A stretch of 64,000 nucleotides of DNA from Silene latifolia (GCF_048544455.1 NC_133538.1:435982311-436046310), one strand, 5' to 3'. Counted from the first letter of the stretch, positions 11,597-24,141 are shown. Made by a program: numbers and translations. Notes: a model not told the origin generated them from the letters alone.

Positions 11597-12143
11597 AATT
11601 TTGTTAAACCATTTGCATGGTATATTTGTTCAAGTATTTAGGATCTAATATAAGAATTCTAATGATCCACATGATGTCGTGCATTAGCTATAAATAGTTT
11701 TTTTTTGTGTTAAAATGTGAGGCTTTTATATCATATCGAGTTCCTCTAACGTTCAAATTGCTTGCGGAAAATCGCTTACAAACACACACTCGTCACGGTA
11801 TTACGTACCCTCATGCTTAACATGAGAACGACAACTACTCACAAACAAAGATAATAAATGAATAATATCATCAACTTGAGTTAAGAAGTCTGAGTACTTG
11901 TTCAATAAGAACTGATTTTATGACAATTAGGTTGTTTTTTTTTCTTGAGAAGAGGATTCATTAACAAAAGCCATCATACAATACTTATCAAAACCATTAT
12001 AAAAAATACAATGGAAACCAAAGAAAAAAAAAATTACACCATTGTCTTAATTGGTAGAATCTGATCTCGAGTTAGGGGAAATGTTTAGATTCAAATTTTT
12101 AGGGAAAGGACTATAAGAGCAATTTGGTTATGAGTTAGTCTAA

Positions 12144-12262
12144 TGTAAGACGGTTTTACACTAATATAGTTTTACAACTTTCCAAACGCAACCTTATTAT
12201 TGGGTAAAAGTGGTTACTAAAAGACCCCATTTTACAATAAATGTGTCTAAAACCGTCTTACA
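12144..12262. mobile_element. Small MITE with GTAAGACGGTTTTA ends
   Basis: ATGTAAGACGGTTTTACAC at the left is repeated in inverse as TAAAACCGTCTTAC at the right, about 120 bp apart. Related words recur near 18140 and 56750. Confidence 0.55.
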
Positions 12263-13453
12263 AAAATATTTGTGCTTGGTTATTTAGATAAACAGTCAAT
12301 AGTTATAACTTTACACCTTAAAATGTTTTATACGGAGTATTTAGGATGAGAACCTCATTGTTACTAACCGCACGTTGCGCAACTCAACTCATAAGTATAA
12401 CGTAATCTAATATCATCATTATATTACATGAATTATGAAACACGTAGTATACTAACATCGAAATTCTTCATTTGTTTGTATGTTGTTAACGCCCAAATCT
12501 AAAAGAAAAATGCTCGTCACTTTTGTATACACATTCTTAATGAGACTGTAAAATTAAAAATTGTTTCTTAATCCTAATTTATTATTACTTCTATCATGTA
12601 GAGAATTTGATATGGTGTAATTCGTACGTTTTGAATTTGCAGCATTGTAGAATTTCGCATTAAATATGACTCTCAAAAAGTTACATTGGAACGTGTGGTA
12701 AGGCAATTTTATGTGTACAGAGTAAGACATTCTTTGTATACATGAATATATGCAAGTAAATAATGATTTTGAATTAAGTCTCCCACCCCATAAAAGTAGG
12801 AGTGGAGTGGGAGACTTAAGTGATGGATGCACTTAATAGTGTTTGCCAAGAAAACATGCTTCAATTCCATCAATTTCAACTGCGGAGTATACTATCCTAA
12901 ATAAATAGAAACAATTCTAGCTAATTTCAATTGAAAACAAATTAAAACCGCACCAAAATTAGGGAATTGACAAAAAGAAAATGTCTCTCAGTAATGTCCC
13001 ATTAATAAGAACCACACCACGCACACTAAACTATTGTTCTTTCTAAAATTCAGAACTACTTCCCTTAAGATCGAAATGCGAAGGTTGATTTCCATAGGTA
13101 AATTGAGGCCAATTTCGATTTTGAAAGAAAAAGCTTACCTTTACTTTGATGTTGAGAGGGAACATGCTCCAATAGTTATTGGGAATTAAGTTCTATTTGG
13201 CGTCAGAGGTTTACTACATGCGATAGCAAATTAGTTCTTTCAATTAGGTAAAATAAAACACAAAGTAAAATACTTCCATAATTCACCACGGGTCAATACC
13301 AATATCACAAAATTCATTTGAGAGTCACCAAAACCACACTCATATAATTAAGGCCAGCTATAATTAAAAATGATAAGTGTCAAATAACGATAAAAACAAA
13401 CAATTTATCAATACTAATATTATAACAAAATCAACAAAATATAAAAACCACTC

Positions 13454-13467
13454 AAATCATACAGAGA
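13454..13467 (+). repeat. LINE target-site duplication, left copy
   Basis: AAATCATACAGAGA occurs here and again at 15368-15381, immediately flanking the LINE. The right copy overlaps the last A residues of the tail. Confidence 0.85.
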
Positions 13468-15336
13468 GTTGATGAGCACTCACGGTACCTTGGCCTTCCC
13501 ACGGTTGTTGGACGGTCGAAAAAGGTCCTAACGGATATTCTTCGAGATAAGCTCAGCAAAAGGTTGATCGGATGGCGCGGGAAAATATTGTCTAGGGCTG
13601 GTAAGGAGGTTCTTATAAAGGTTGTGGCCAATTCACTCCCTACCTATGTTATGAGTATTTTTAAAATTCCCGCGAACTTTTGTGATGAGCTTCGCTCCTT
13701 GATATCTCGATTCTGGTGGGGGCATGAGGAAGGTAAGAGAGGCATCTGTTGGGTTGCGTGGAGACGGCTGTGTATGCCTAAGGGGATGGGTGGAATGAGC
13801 TTTAGAGACTTTCATCTTTTTAATCTCGCTTTAATTGGAAAACAAGTATGGCGCCTTTTGACGGAGAGGGAGGGTCTATGGGCTAGGATGATGAGAGCGC
13901 GTTATTATCCTCACGGAAATGTCATGACTGCGGAGTTAGGGCACAATCCTAGCTACACATGGCGTGGGATTCTTGAGGCTAGGAGAGCTGTGGAAAGTGG
14001 GTTGAGGAGGAGGATAGGAGATGGGCGTTCTACTCGCATTTGGGTGGATGCGTGGATACCGTGTTCTCATTCGGGTCGAGTGCTTTCTCCATGTGGACCG
14101 GGACGTGAGCAGCTCCTTGTGGCTGATTTAATAGATGGAAATGGGTGGAGGGAGGATATGGTGTCCAACCTGTTCCTTCCTTTTGAGCAAGAAAGAATTC
14201 GGAACATAAGGCTTAGTACCAATAGGCCGTGTGACGAGTGGTATTGGAGCATGGAGAAAGACGGTCTGTACTCTGTGAAATCGGCATACAGGGGTTTAGC
14301 TGGTGAGCGTGAGGCGATTGATTGGAGTAGTGTGTCGAATTGGGAGCGTGAAAAATGGTTGTGGAATCGGCTCTGGAATGTCCCGGTATGGCCCCGAGTG
14401 AAGCTTTTCTTTTGGCAGCTGTGTCATGAAGCGTTGGCAACAAGAGCGAATATAGCTACTCGAGTTCGAGGTGATAATTCTTTTTGCTCTTTATGTAACT
14501 CTTTTTTCGAAACTAGTACTCATTTATTCAAAGATTGCATTGTTGCTAAACGGGTTTGGGAGGGGCTCGAAATCAACCGTGAGGAGGAGGAGGGTGTGGG
14601 AGTGCGTGATTGGGTCGAGGCTAGGTGGAGGGAGATGGGGGTGCGGGAACAAGCGAGGTTCATGGTGGGGTGTTGGGCTTTATGGGAGCATCGAAATAAG
14701 GTTGTTTTTGATCAAAGAGAGGTTGATCCTGGGGATGTGATTAAGCGGGCTTGGGATGTGGTGGAGGAAATTGATAGTGGAGGATGGGGATTTGAGGGAA
14801 ACGGAGGTGGGGGTGATCGAAGGCAGGATAAGGGACGGAGGCAGGGGTGGGAGAAGCCGAAGGAAGGGTTCGTTAAAATTAATGTTGATGCGGGGGTTAA
14901 AGAGGAGGACGGGGTAAGCTTAGGGGTGGTGTGCCGTGATTCTGAGGGTCGTGTCCTTTGGGGTATCTCATGTGTGCAGGAGCAGGTTTGGGAGCCGCAA
15001 GTAGCTGAGGCGGTGGCAGTGCTTGAAGGAGTTACGGAGGCGCGTCGGAGAGGACATACTATGGTGATGATAGAAAGTGATTGTCTACAAGTTATAGATG
15101 CTCTCAAAAGGAAGGCCAAAGGAAGAAGTGTTTTAGCTTTAGTCATTGACGACATTCTAGCTGCTAGTAGTTATTTTATTTCTGTGTTATGGTCGTATAC
15201 CTGTCGTAAGAACAATAGTGTAGCTCATTCTCTTGCTCATTTATTTCCTAGGACTGTTGGTAGAATTGTATGGTCGGGCGATTTACCTCCGATCGTAAAC
15301 AATGCTGTATCGTTTGATTTATCTTTAATGCAGTAA
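13468..15336 (+). CDS. LINE ORF2 C-terminal part: RT tail, zinc knuckle, RNase H
   Basis: About 622 codons are open from the insertion point; no start is needed because the copy is truncated. Residues 7-60 (YLGLPTVVGRSKK, GWRGKILSRAGKEVLIK) are the conserved block after the RT catalytic core of plant L1 elements. FWWGHEEGKRGICWVAW and MGGMSFRDFHLFN follow. Near residues 308-360 is the zf-RVT domain with C-x2-C-x8-H-x4-C (CSLCNSFFETSTHLFKDC). Near residues 468-600 is an RNase H of the plant LINE type with acidic residues in NVDAG, AEAVAVLEG and ESDCLQVID, then NNSVAHSLAH. The catalytic RT half is missing, so it cannot act alone. It ends at 15336, just before the poly-A tail. Confidence 0.9.
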   Translation, partial: VDEHSRYLGLPTVVGRSKKVLTDILRDKLSKRLIGWRGKILSRAGKEVLIKVVANSLPTYVMSIFKIPANFCDELRSLISRFWWGHEEGKRGICWVAWRRLCMPKGMGGMSFRDFHLFNLALIGKQVWRLLTEREGLWARMMRARYYPHGNVMTAELGHNPSYTWRGILEARRAVESGLRRRIGDGRSTRIWVDAWIPCSHSGRVLSPCGPGREQLLVADLIDGNGWREDMVSNLFLPFEQERIRNIRLSTNRPCDEWYWSMEKDGLYSVKSAYRGLAGEREAIDWSSVSNWEREKWLWNRLWNVPVWPRVKLFFWQLCHEALATRANIATRVRGDNSFCSLCNSFFETSTHLFKDCIVAKRVWEGLEINREEEEGVGVRDWVEARWREMGVREQARFMVGCWALWEHRNKVVFDQREVDPGDVIKRAWDVVEEIDSGGWGFEGNGGGGDRRQDKGRRQGWEKPKEGFVKINVDAGVKEEDGVSLGVVCRDSEGRVLWGISCVQEQVWEPQVAEAVAVLEGVTEARRRGHTMVMIESDCLQVIDALKRKAKGRSVLALVIDDILAASSYFISVLWSYTCRKNNSVAHSLAHLFPRTVGRIVWSGDLPPIVNNAVSFDLSLMQ

Positions 15337-15370
15337 ACCTTCGGGTTTTCCCTCAAAAAAAAAAAAAAAA
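13468..15370 (+). mobile_element. L1-type LINE, 5'-truncated
   Basis: Bounded by a 14-bp direct repeat and ending in a run of 16 A (15355-15370), the signature of target-primed reverse transcription. Only the 3' part of ORF2 was copied. The insertion starts in frame just downstream of the RT catalytic region, so the YADD box is absent. Base composition is clearly more GC-rich than the flanks. It sits inside Helitron 2 and has an uninterrupted reading frame, so it looks recent. Confidence 0.9.
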
Positions 15371-15381
15371 TCATACAGAGA

Positions 15382-16804
15382 TCAGTAACTACTTGCCAAA
15401 TCCGCGTTGCTACCAGCCACCTGACTTTCTTGCGTGTGTGCTTGAGAATGTGATTTGTTGCACATGCTTTATATTATACTCCTTAGGATAGGATTTAGGG
15501 TTATTAATGTGTGCTTTTAGGGCACCCATATATTAGAAAAACCTTTATTATGAACCAATAATATTAAAGAGGGTAACTTACGTAAATAATGCATGTGCAT
15601 AATAAGTGGCCAGATTCTTTGTCGCTACTTAATACTTATCCATCTTCAACCTTCTCCTAAGTCAATCTCACAAATGCCTACAATATGAAAAAGAGACGAA
15701 GAATTAGAGGCAATGGAAAAGTAATTCATAAACAAATCTAACAATATACAACAAAGTATCATAATGCATGAAGAAGATAAAATATAGGCATATAGCCAAC
15801 CATAGGAGAAAAATAATTTATTTGGTTTGCTTTAAATAGGTATGCACTTAAATACTAAAATATACTCCATCTTTTATATAGAAACGTGAATGGTGAACCA
15901 AAGGCTTGTGTTAGATGTAATTTATATAGATAGATATTGAACTATATTAGACTTCTATATCATCACGTTTATTTGCTCATCGTAAACTCATAAACTCTAT
16001 CTTGTATTAGATGTGTTTGTCTATCTATTTTTAGAGGAAAATTTTATATATTATCTTTTATTTCGAGGTAGTTCGTAAATGTTGGAGACTCTATAATTGC
16101 TCGGAAAAAGCTTCCTTTAATAATATAGATAGATAAATATATTGATTGATTGATTGACTAGGTGTGGTTAAGAAATTAATTACATGTGTTAAATTACTAA
16201 CCTAGCCCTAATCTAACCAATACTAATTAACTAAGGTTTGTCACATGGCACAATATAATTTATTGTGTATGAGAATTTCATATACATTATATATGTATAG
16301 CCTTAATTTTTATAGTTTGGGGATTTAATAAAAATAAATTGAAAGTCTCAACAAATCACGTGGCATGCAATTGCTTAATCCGCAGCTCAGAAACGTCATT
16401 CTCAAATACTCGGCACTTGCTAATTAGCTCCAAGTAAGAATGTTTGCTGGACTACTAGCCTACTAGCCTCTACTACTGCTTGTCGGCACACACGTTGTTC
16501 TATTTCCCACCATTGTGCCACCATTTTAGTTTCTCAATTTAAATTAAGTCGGCTTAAGTCGGAGCAGGGCCATTCAATGATACAAATATTATTTGGAGGC
16601 CCTTTATTAAGGTTGTTTTTTTAGATTTAAAATGAAAATAATATTTTAGGTGCAATAAAATTACTCCCTCGTATTCGAATATCATTTACTTTATTAAAAA
16701 CCCATAAAAATTGTGTTAGCCCTCAAGTAAAAACTTCTTCCTCCTATTGTTTTAAATATAAATTTTTATAGTATTTCCCACCTCCTCTTTTAGTTTTAAA
16801 GTTA
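15382..16804. other. AT-rich stretch with no gene, including a Helitron 5' end
   Basis: No coding signal. At 16056-16133 lies the Helitron 5'-end motif (minus strand). Between 16134 and 16804 are a short ATTG repeat and a Stowaway-like start (TACTCCCTCG near 16662) whose partner end is unclear. Confidence 0.5.
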
Positions 16805-18476
16805 CTAGATTTTGTGCCCGTGCGTTGCACGGGTTTTAAATTTGAGTCTCTTTTAATTGTTGTGGACCTATTTAATCATTTTCAACGGTGTTCGCAATCA
16901 TGAATTATCCTTAATATTATAAAATTTAAGGCAAATAAAATAGTCAAAAGGAATAAAAAACATTAAAATCAATTCACATGGTACAATCGAGTCTTCCATA
17001 TGAGAAACTACATTATTACTTGCCCTATTTATTACATTCTTCACAAATACAGTAGATTTAAAAAACCTGAAAAGAAAAATAATACGAAATAGAATTTGAC
17101 ATGACCATTAGTTATTTACTCAAGAGAAGAAAAAACGTCTAAGTACAGAATGTTTATAATGAAAAAAATTGATCTGAAATTCGCTTTATTCTCAAACTTA
17201 CTCCAATAAAAACATAAAGAACTCAATATCGTCACCCATCACCAATTCACCATTGACCCAACTTATGAAGGATTAATTATATCAACCCTTTTGTCCTACT
17301 CATTTAATCAAAAACAAATAAATGATTGAAACGGAAAGAGTACCACTCCTGCGTATATATAGGGTGTAGTAACCAATTCTCAACGTATCGAATCCTACAA
17401 AAGTGAACGATATATATTAGTAACAAATTGATAAATCCTCACTTGTTTAAAGTTATGTTATGAATCTGTGTACGGAAAACGCCCTATATATTCTTGAGTG
17501 AAATGATACTATTCGTCTTAAGGAAAACTAACCAATAACGGTAAATCGGACATCAAAAAAATTAAAATCCCTATATATATTAGCTGCACAATACCATTTT
17601 TGTAACCGGTTAGCTACTGTTCAATCTTCATGGTATAAGACTGTAGGTCTCTCGCTTAGTTTTTCAATTAGTGTCACTAAACAAAATTGTTTGTTGAATT
17701 ATTTAAAGAATCCCTTAGGAAAGTCAATCATAAATCAAAATTGTAAAAAATAACTCTAAATAAACTTAATTAGACATAGGGACTCCAGCTTTTTTTATCC
17801 TCCTGATTAAATTTTAAAATATTATTATAATATTATCCCCAAAAGTTGAATATTTATTTATCTAATTAAAACAAATTCTATCTAATTAATAATTTCACTA
17901 TCCTCACGTTTCTAGTAATGTGATCAACGAAATGGACTCGGACAAATATATGAAACGTAGGTAGACAAATAATTGATGTATAACAACAGATCTTTATACA
18001 TGTTTTTATAATGAAAATATATACATGTTGGTTGGTTAAAGTACAGATTTTTTTTAATCTCCTATAGTCCTATTCCATACACTTTTAAATGTAGAATTTT
18101 ATTCTCGTTTTAGATCAACACAAATTAAAGGGTAAGACCGTCTTACAATGTAAGACCAAATTGACCCCATGTAACAGTTTCCCAAATTAAGTAAAACAAA
18201 CCCAACGCTTCCCCATAGTTCGCGGCATTCACAGACCCATATATCACATTTGTCCACGAAAGTGCATCTCGTTGGTGCATTTCATCGAACAATTGGCGCG
18301 CATCTGATAACCAAACAACAACTTTGAATACTTGTTATAATAAACAATTCGGGAGGGTATTATCTACCCAAAATATACATCAAGCTTCGATCCAATGAAA
18401 CAAAATTCTCTATATATATCGTGTTCATTATCTCTGAATACAAAAAAGCTCGTTAGTTTACACGGGAAATAGATAA

Positions 18477-18571
18477 TACTCCCTCCAAGTGATATGTATC
18501 TTCCCCTTTCTCTAATATATGTGAGGAGTATTTTATTGAAAGGGGAAGATTGATAAAACTTAAAGGGAGTA
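18477..18571. mobile_element. Stowaway-like MITE (95 bp)
   Basis: TACTCCCTCC at the left; AAAGGGAGTA at the right; long inner arms (ATCTTCCCCTTTC / GAAAGGGGAAGAT). The element can fold into one hairpin. TA target site. Confidence 0.85.
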
Positions 18572-18917
18572 AGAAATAATCGTTCAACTTGAAGCATGCA
18601 AAATCTACCATAAAGAGAATTATGATGAGATCTAAAGATGATACAAATCTAAAATTATTCAATCCTGGACAATTTCATATTCATATTTGACAATATCAAT
18701 AAAACCATAATAATGTTTCATATGTACCAAGTTAGTGGCAGGTTCTATATATTAAAAGTTGATAATTTACATCTCTTACCCGTGAGTAACATATAGGCAA
18801 GTTCTATCGCTAACCAAATTATCATGCAAAATTGTAAATCATGATATGTACACCAAGTTGCACGCTTAAACAAACAAAATAAGGTTTGGTTTATGGGCTA
18901 TATATCGATACGCATAA

Positions 18918-20060
18918 TGTCGATGCATCCAACAATCTCCACATTCGTCGATAAGTGTAATTGCTCCACTGCTAACTCTAGCCAAATCAGACATCAAACT
19001 ATCCACGTTCTCTGCCTGCATAGACGTAAAATCGCACATTAGCGACTACTAATTTTAAACAGTTCATCTATTCTTGAAGCGAAAGATGTGTTCCCTTTTT
19101 TTTCCAGAAGTACACACATCAGTCTGATTAAAAAAGAGTCAGTGTCTCAAGAGGAGTGAGGGGTCCAGAAATCCGTGACTTTACCCTAGAACACAAAGAG
19201 ACTGTTTCTTAGTTAAAGCGGCGAAATACAAAAGAAAAACAAACAGGCATACGTATTTATTAGTGATTCTCTAAAGTTGTAAGTGTGAAAACAATTATCA
19301 AGACTTGATTTTTCCAATTTCACAATGATCAGGGGGAAGGAATTTGACCTTAGGCATGCATGAAACTTTGCACTTGTAGGCAGATCAATTCTGTCGCTTT
19401 CAAGGCTGAATGTAGTTCCTCTTCTATTTCTTTCGTATCAGCCTGCAAATAGAATCGAATCCAAATACATTATCAAACGAGAAGCATGGATGATGATTGA
19501 GAAGGTAGAGCAGCCTGACAACACGATACCTTACCTTCACGTTACCATCTAGCGGAAGTTGAGATAAGACGTTTAGCAACCCATTGCTAAGTTCCATCAA
19601 AGAAGAAGAAAAACTCTCATCTAAAATAGACCATTCATCCAAATACGGCATCTGGGAAAGCAAGCAAAGACTGCTTATTAATAGGAATTAAAATGGTACG
19701 CAATTACGCATACAGAATTACATGAGAGAAGATCAATCAACTTAATCAGCCAAAAAATGTCGCAGATTCGAAGAGGCAAAACAGCAGCCAGAAGAAATAA
19801 GTCTATAAGCTATAAGCGCACCTGCGCATCAAGTATTGTAGATAGAGTGCTCAATCCTTTCAATAGACAATATTCAATACGTTTGCTCTTCACGGACTCC
19901 CGCAATTCCGGTAGCTTTACTGCCAAAGAATACAATTGTTTCTGCAACACAAAAAGGAGTATTTATAACTGACCACAAAACATTCAAACATGCAAGCGGC
20001 TATGTTAGTCCATTTTACAGGTTCACTGGCATCATGGATATGTTGTATTCTTCTAATAAT
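18918..20060 (-). pseudogene. Captured fragment of a QWRF-motif (AUG8/SCO3-like) gene
   Basis: Exon-like pieces in order on the minus strand. (a) 20060-19974, 29 codons, contains EPVKWTNIAACMF at the place of the family's QWRFVNARA. (b) 19941-19822, 40 codons, KLPELRESVKSKRIE then LLKGLSTLSTILDAQ. (c) 19651-19535, 39 codons, MPYLDEWSILDESFSSSL. (d) From 19442, ADTKEIEEELHSALKATELI, reaching a stop in frame. (e) From 19015, AENVDSLMSDLARVSSGAI. Good AG/GT borders flank most pieces and phases agree. These match the C-terminal helices of plant QWRF proteins, which bind augmin and microtubules. The W of QWRF is kept but its neighbours are not, the gap between (a) and (b) is only 32 nt, too short for a plant intron, and the large N-terminal exon is missing. 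It is a broken fragment carried by Helitron 3. Confidence 0.6.
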
Positions 20061-20563
20061 CTGATGTCAAGAAGAAGAAAATTTTAGTTAAATCAACAAA
20101 TATATTGGTTACAATCATAGCACAAAACACATAATCTAATCAAATAAAGAGGCAAGCAAGTGAGAAAAACGATGATCAAAAATAAAAATATGCGCATGCT
20201 TAAGATGATATGGGATGCTAAAAATATGCATGTGAGAGACATGGTATGACGTAGGGTACGGTGTATCAATTTATATATGCTGATATTCAATATTCGTATT
20301 AGTTTTTCCGTTTGTATACACCTCAAACTCTATCGTAAAATTTGTGTTCGGGTAAGTATTTAGTGTTTTGTTAAACACAGGAACGCCGCATGAATCATCT
20401 TTTTGTTTAATACACTATTAAAATATGATTATTAATAATTATCTTAAATGTTTTTTTTTAATTTCTCTTTTATTTATTTATGTTTACATTTATTTATATT
20501 AAAGTGTTTCATAAAACTTGGAGTCTCTAGAATTGCCTGAAAAAAGCCTCTTTTATATATATA

Positions 20564-22582
20564 CTAGATTTAATGCCCGTGCGATGCACGGGCCTATTTG
20601 TAGTTTTCTATCATGTATTCCGTATATGTAGTAATATAAAAATGTTAAAAATCGTATAAAACAGGAGGAGAAGGGGTAGATGTCTAAAAGTGATATACAA
20701 AAGATGCATAAAATATTGCTTTATTTATTTACGCAGTATGTTTTACGGTCATATCTACGTTAATGACTTAAGTTATGGGTTTAAGTAAGTTCGTTGTACA
20801 CAAAACTAAGTGTTATAATTATACGGAGTATTTACGTGTACAATTATATACTTGTATATTGTATGTGTTCGCTAAAAAAGTTTGTTAAGTATAAGTCAAT
20901 GTCTAACCACTTGTTTGGTTCCAAATTCATGAGAAGAACTCAATTTCTACACAGTTTACAAAACATAGCCTCCCTTACTAAGTAGATTTTCCCATACAAT
21001 TTAAAGTTTATATTCAACCAAACAACATTTGTTCAATTCACACAAATTGCAAGTTCATATGAATTTAATTTTAATGAGAATTCTTTGTTCTCAGAGTAAA
21101 CCACACGACTCCATCCTTAGTATATGGCTTTTAAACCACCCTTGACTCCTACAAACCATAAACCTTTATTGCTTACGGAGTGCTTTTACGGTAGGAAGTA
21201 ATCTATTTGTAATTAATCGCATTAATTACGTAATAGTCTTTAAAGAATAAGTCTCCCCAAATTTGAGTTTTAGTCCAACTATTTTGTGGTATATGTTATA
21301 GCTTTAATGTAGTTGTCGGTTTCGCTTTTACGGTAGGAAGTAATCTATTTGTAATTACTCGCATGATTATTTACGTAGTAGTCTTTGAAGAATAAGTCTC
21401 CCCAAATTTGAGTTTTAGTCCAACTATTTTGTGGTAAATGTTATAACTTTAATGTAGTTGTCGATTTCGATCGAAACATGTAAAGGTCCGCTAACATTCA
21501 TGATATATGTAGTATATGTAGTACAATCTAGCTCTTTGTAGCTTTTTCCCTTACAAAAGAATCGGGAAGCAGGATGGAAACGAAAAAACAGCAAAAGAAT
21601 TTCATGTTTGTTGTTTTGATTTGCTAGAATCATGTATATGTATACAAAGAGTTTGAATTACCCTTATTAGGTGCATGCGCTCTATTAATATCCTGCCATA
21701 AAAGACAAAAGAGATTAGATCAGCATTCATTCATAATTTTGATTCAATCAATACAAGGATATAAAGCAGAAACTTTTCGAGCGATATTAGAGAGTCCAAC
21801 TTTTATGGTTGTGTAAAGAAAACGTATCAAAAATATACTCCGCATGTCTTTACGATTTGAAAAGGTGCTTTAGAGATTATTTGTATATATCAGTATCAAA
21901 ATAACATATCAAAGTAAACCATACCTTTAAGAATAAATTATTTAAAAACTTTCATCCATGAATTTGACCATCTCATATGTTACGTTGTACCTGAAATTTC
22001 AACAAATTATTAGTACAGAAGATAATAACTTTATATACAAGTAATTGTTAAGAAATAATTTGCTGAAACATAAAAAATAGGTACACCGTATACTATATTT
22101 CTACGTAACATGCTACATGCATATGCTATACAATATTAATATGCACATATACACAGTTTATAAAGAAGAAGAAAAAGAGAGTCGTCTAATTAAGCTTGCA
22201 ATTAAGAAATAAGAATTAAGAAGAAATAATAAATTTGAATTTAACATGTATGTCATATGCATGTATGTGTATTTATATAGTTTTCTCATGCCCAACTTCA
22301 AAGTTCGAGTATATTTACAATAGGGCAAACTAATTGACAGTTTCTAGTTTTATTCACAATCAAATTTTATCATCAATTAAATAGATCTAACGTGATTAAG
22401 ATCAAATAGACAATTATGTTTTACTTAAATATGTTATAGATAGTTGTTTATACGAACTCTTATTCTACCATTATATTTAAAAATAATTAAAACGTATTAG
22501 ATTTATTTTAGGTATTTTGCAGAACTTGGAGACTCTGTAATCGCTCGAAAAAAACTTCCTTTAATAATATAGATAGATAGAC
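20564..22582 (-). mobile_element. Helitron 4 (non-autonomous)
   Basis: The 3' end has CTAG at 20564-20567 and a perfect GCCCGTGC-GAT-GCACGGGC hairpin. The 5' end near 22581 reads TCTATCTATATTATTAAAGG on the minus strand. No coding signal. It contains a 142-bp tandem duplication (21182-21465). Confidence 0.65.
21182..21465. repeat. 142-bp tandem duplication
   Basis: Two direct copies, starting at 21182 and 21324, each beginning GCTTTTACGGTAGGAAGTAA and ending in TGTAGTTGTCG. They differ at a few positions. Confidence 0.85.
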
Positions 22583-23725
22583 TAGACTAGATTTAATGCC
22601 CGTGCGATGCACGGGCCTATTTGTAGTATTCTCCCATGTTTAATATAATAATAATTACAAATTGTTAAAATCTGTTATTTACGCACAATTCTTGTAAATA
22701 CTATTTGGTAGCTTTTTTTTATTAAATATAAACATATCTAAATTCATACGAATACGATGACGCATTTATAATATCGAGTATAACATAACTAAATTATATT
22801 ATCTTATATACGATAAAAATATCATTGTATTTTTTTTCTTTCGCTATCCAATTAGTCTTATGTAGCTCTATAAGGCTGTTTCCCGCTCGTAGAGTCATCG
22901 AAATTAACTCGGCCAAAGCTCAGATCGAAATCGGTAAAAATTGATATCGAGCCAATTCCAGGCCGATTTCGAGCTTAGCAGTGCTCGGATCAGAAGCTCG
23001 TTTAGGCTCAATTTTCACAGGCGAGAAATGAGGTAAACTAATTGGATTTATCGTACACTTTCTTCAATTTTCATTTCTATCTTCATTAGTTCATTCCGAT
23101 GGACTGAACTTTCGCCCGACATGGATCCAAACAATCTCCAGTTTTCGTTTGATTCTAACATGGACTGAACTTTCGACTATACTTTCGTATTGTAGTGGAA
23201 CTTTCGACTCAATTTTCTGAATTTCTTACCGTTTTCGGGCTGCTCCGACCACGATATGATGAATTTTTTTTTTTTTTGAAACAATAGTTTAGCTAATGTT
23301 CAGTTGAATGTGGGAATGTATGGGTCATATTCAACTTCTTCCAATCACCCGTATCAAAAATTTATTATATTACTAATATGAGATGTTTATATATGACCTA
23401 ACTATTGTATAAAATTACAAATTGCTTGTGTCGTTGAGTATGTAAGGTTATTATTAAAGGTAAACAAATAATTGGGGATAAAATTTAATTAACAACGTTC
23501 GCCATGTATTAGTACTTGAAATATCTTAATTTATCATTTATAGTGGAAACAAATTAAGTATATAATTATATACCTCCACAACCATGTCTCTACGACTCTA
23601 CATGCTCTTATATATACTATCACATGTTTTGTTCTTGGAAAAATCCTCATCAACAAATAAAATCGAAATATAAACGCGAAATCATAAAATCACAATACCT
23701 AATTATGGGAAAATAATTACTAATA

Positions 23726-23938
23726 TTACATTACATACTGAGAACTATTTTCATTAGACGGATAAAAATTACGTACATATAATTTTAATGGTGAGACAAA
23801 GTTAATAAATGGACGTGCTTGGCTCAACTTCCACAAACACGTTGTCTTAGCATCACATGTTTTGTCCCATAAAATTTGATCCCCTCCGTAAGAGTACTGT
23901 AAGACAAACCTAACAAAAGGAATACAAAACAAAGTCAT
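23726..23938 (-). pseudogene. Exon-like open stretch, unidentified
   Basis: On the minus strand a splice-acceptor-like CTTACAG is followed by YSYGGDQILWDKT and CLWKLSQARPFINF, open to a stop at 23726. Codon content looks more gene-like than the surrounding AT-rich DNA, and it lies inside Helitron 5 in the same orientation, so a captured exon is plausible. No family is recognised. Confidence 0.3.
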
Positions 23939-24141
23939 TTGATAGCATGAATGCTCATTAAGTTTTTAAGAATACAACTATAAATACAATGACCAAAGTA
24001 TATTTAGTCAAAAATAGATCGAGCTAGCGAGACACTTTGTAGAAAGAAAAAAGATGTAATCACTCCGTCATGATAGAACAAACCTGTTAAACACTCGACT
24101 TATTATTGTACCTGAAATTTCAACCAAATTACATTAATTAG

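Larger units (their letters stand above)
10272..16133 (-). mobile_element. Helitron 2, carrying a LINE and a Pack-type element
   Basis: The 3' end has CTAG at 10272-10275 and the hairpin GCCCGTGC / GCACGGAC. The 5' end near 16133 reads TCTATCTATATTATTAAAGG on the minus strand. Without the later insertions it would be about 3.2 kb. No Rep/helicase is seen. The stretches 11597-13453 and 15382-16060 are AT-rich with no convincing gene; they contain a decayed Stowaway and a small TIR repeat. Confidence 0.55.
16805..20563 (-). mobile_element. Helitron 3, with captured QWRF-type gene fragment
   Basis: The 3' end has CTAG at 16805-16808 with the hairpin CCCGTGC / GCACGGG (loop GTT on the + strand). 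The 5' end at 20563 reads TATATATATAAAAGAGGC then TTTTTTCAGGCAA. The gene fragment at about 18.9-20.06 kb lies in the same orientation as the Helitron, as is usual for Helitron capture. The first 1.6 kb is AT-rich without genes. Confidence 0.6.

Noticed and set aside
14067-15155. Open stretches on the minus strand opposite the LINE
   Set aside because: These are shadows of the real + strand ORF2; its motifs fix the true frame.
16662-17342. Stowaway-like element split by Helitron 3
   Set aside because: TACTCCCTCG at 16662 and GGAAAGAGTA at 17342 could be partners, but the arms barely match and the Helitron end lies between them in a way I cannot reconcile.
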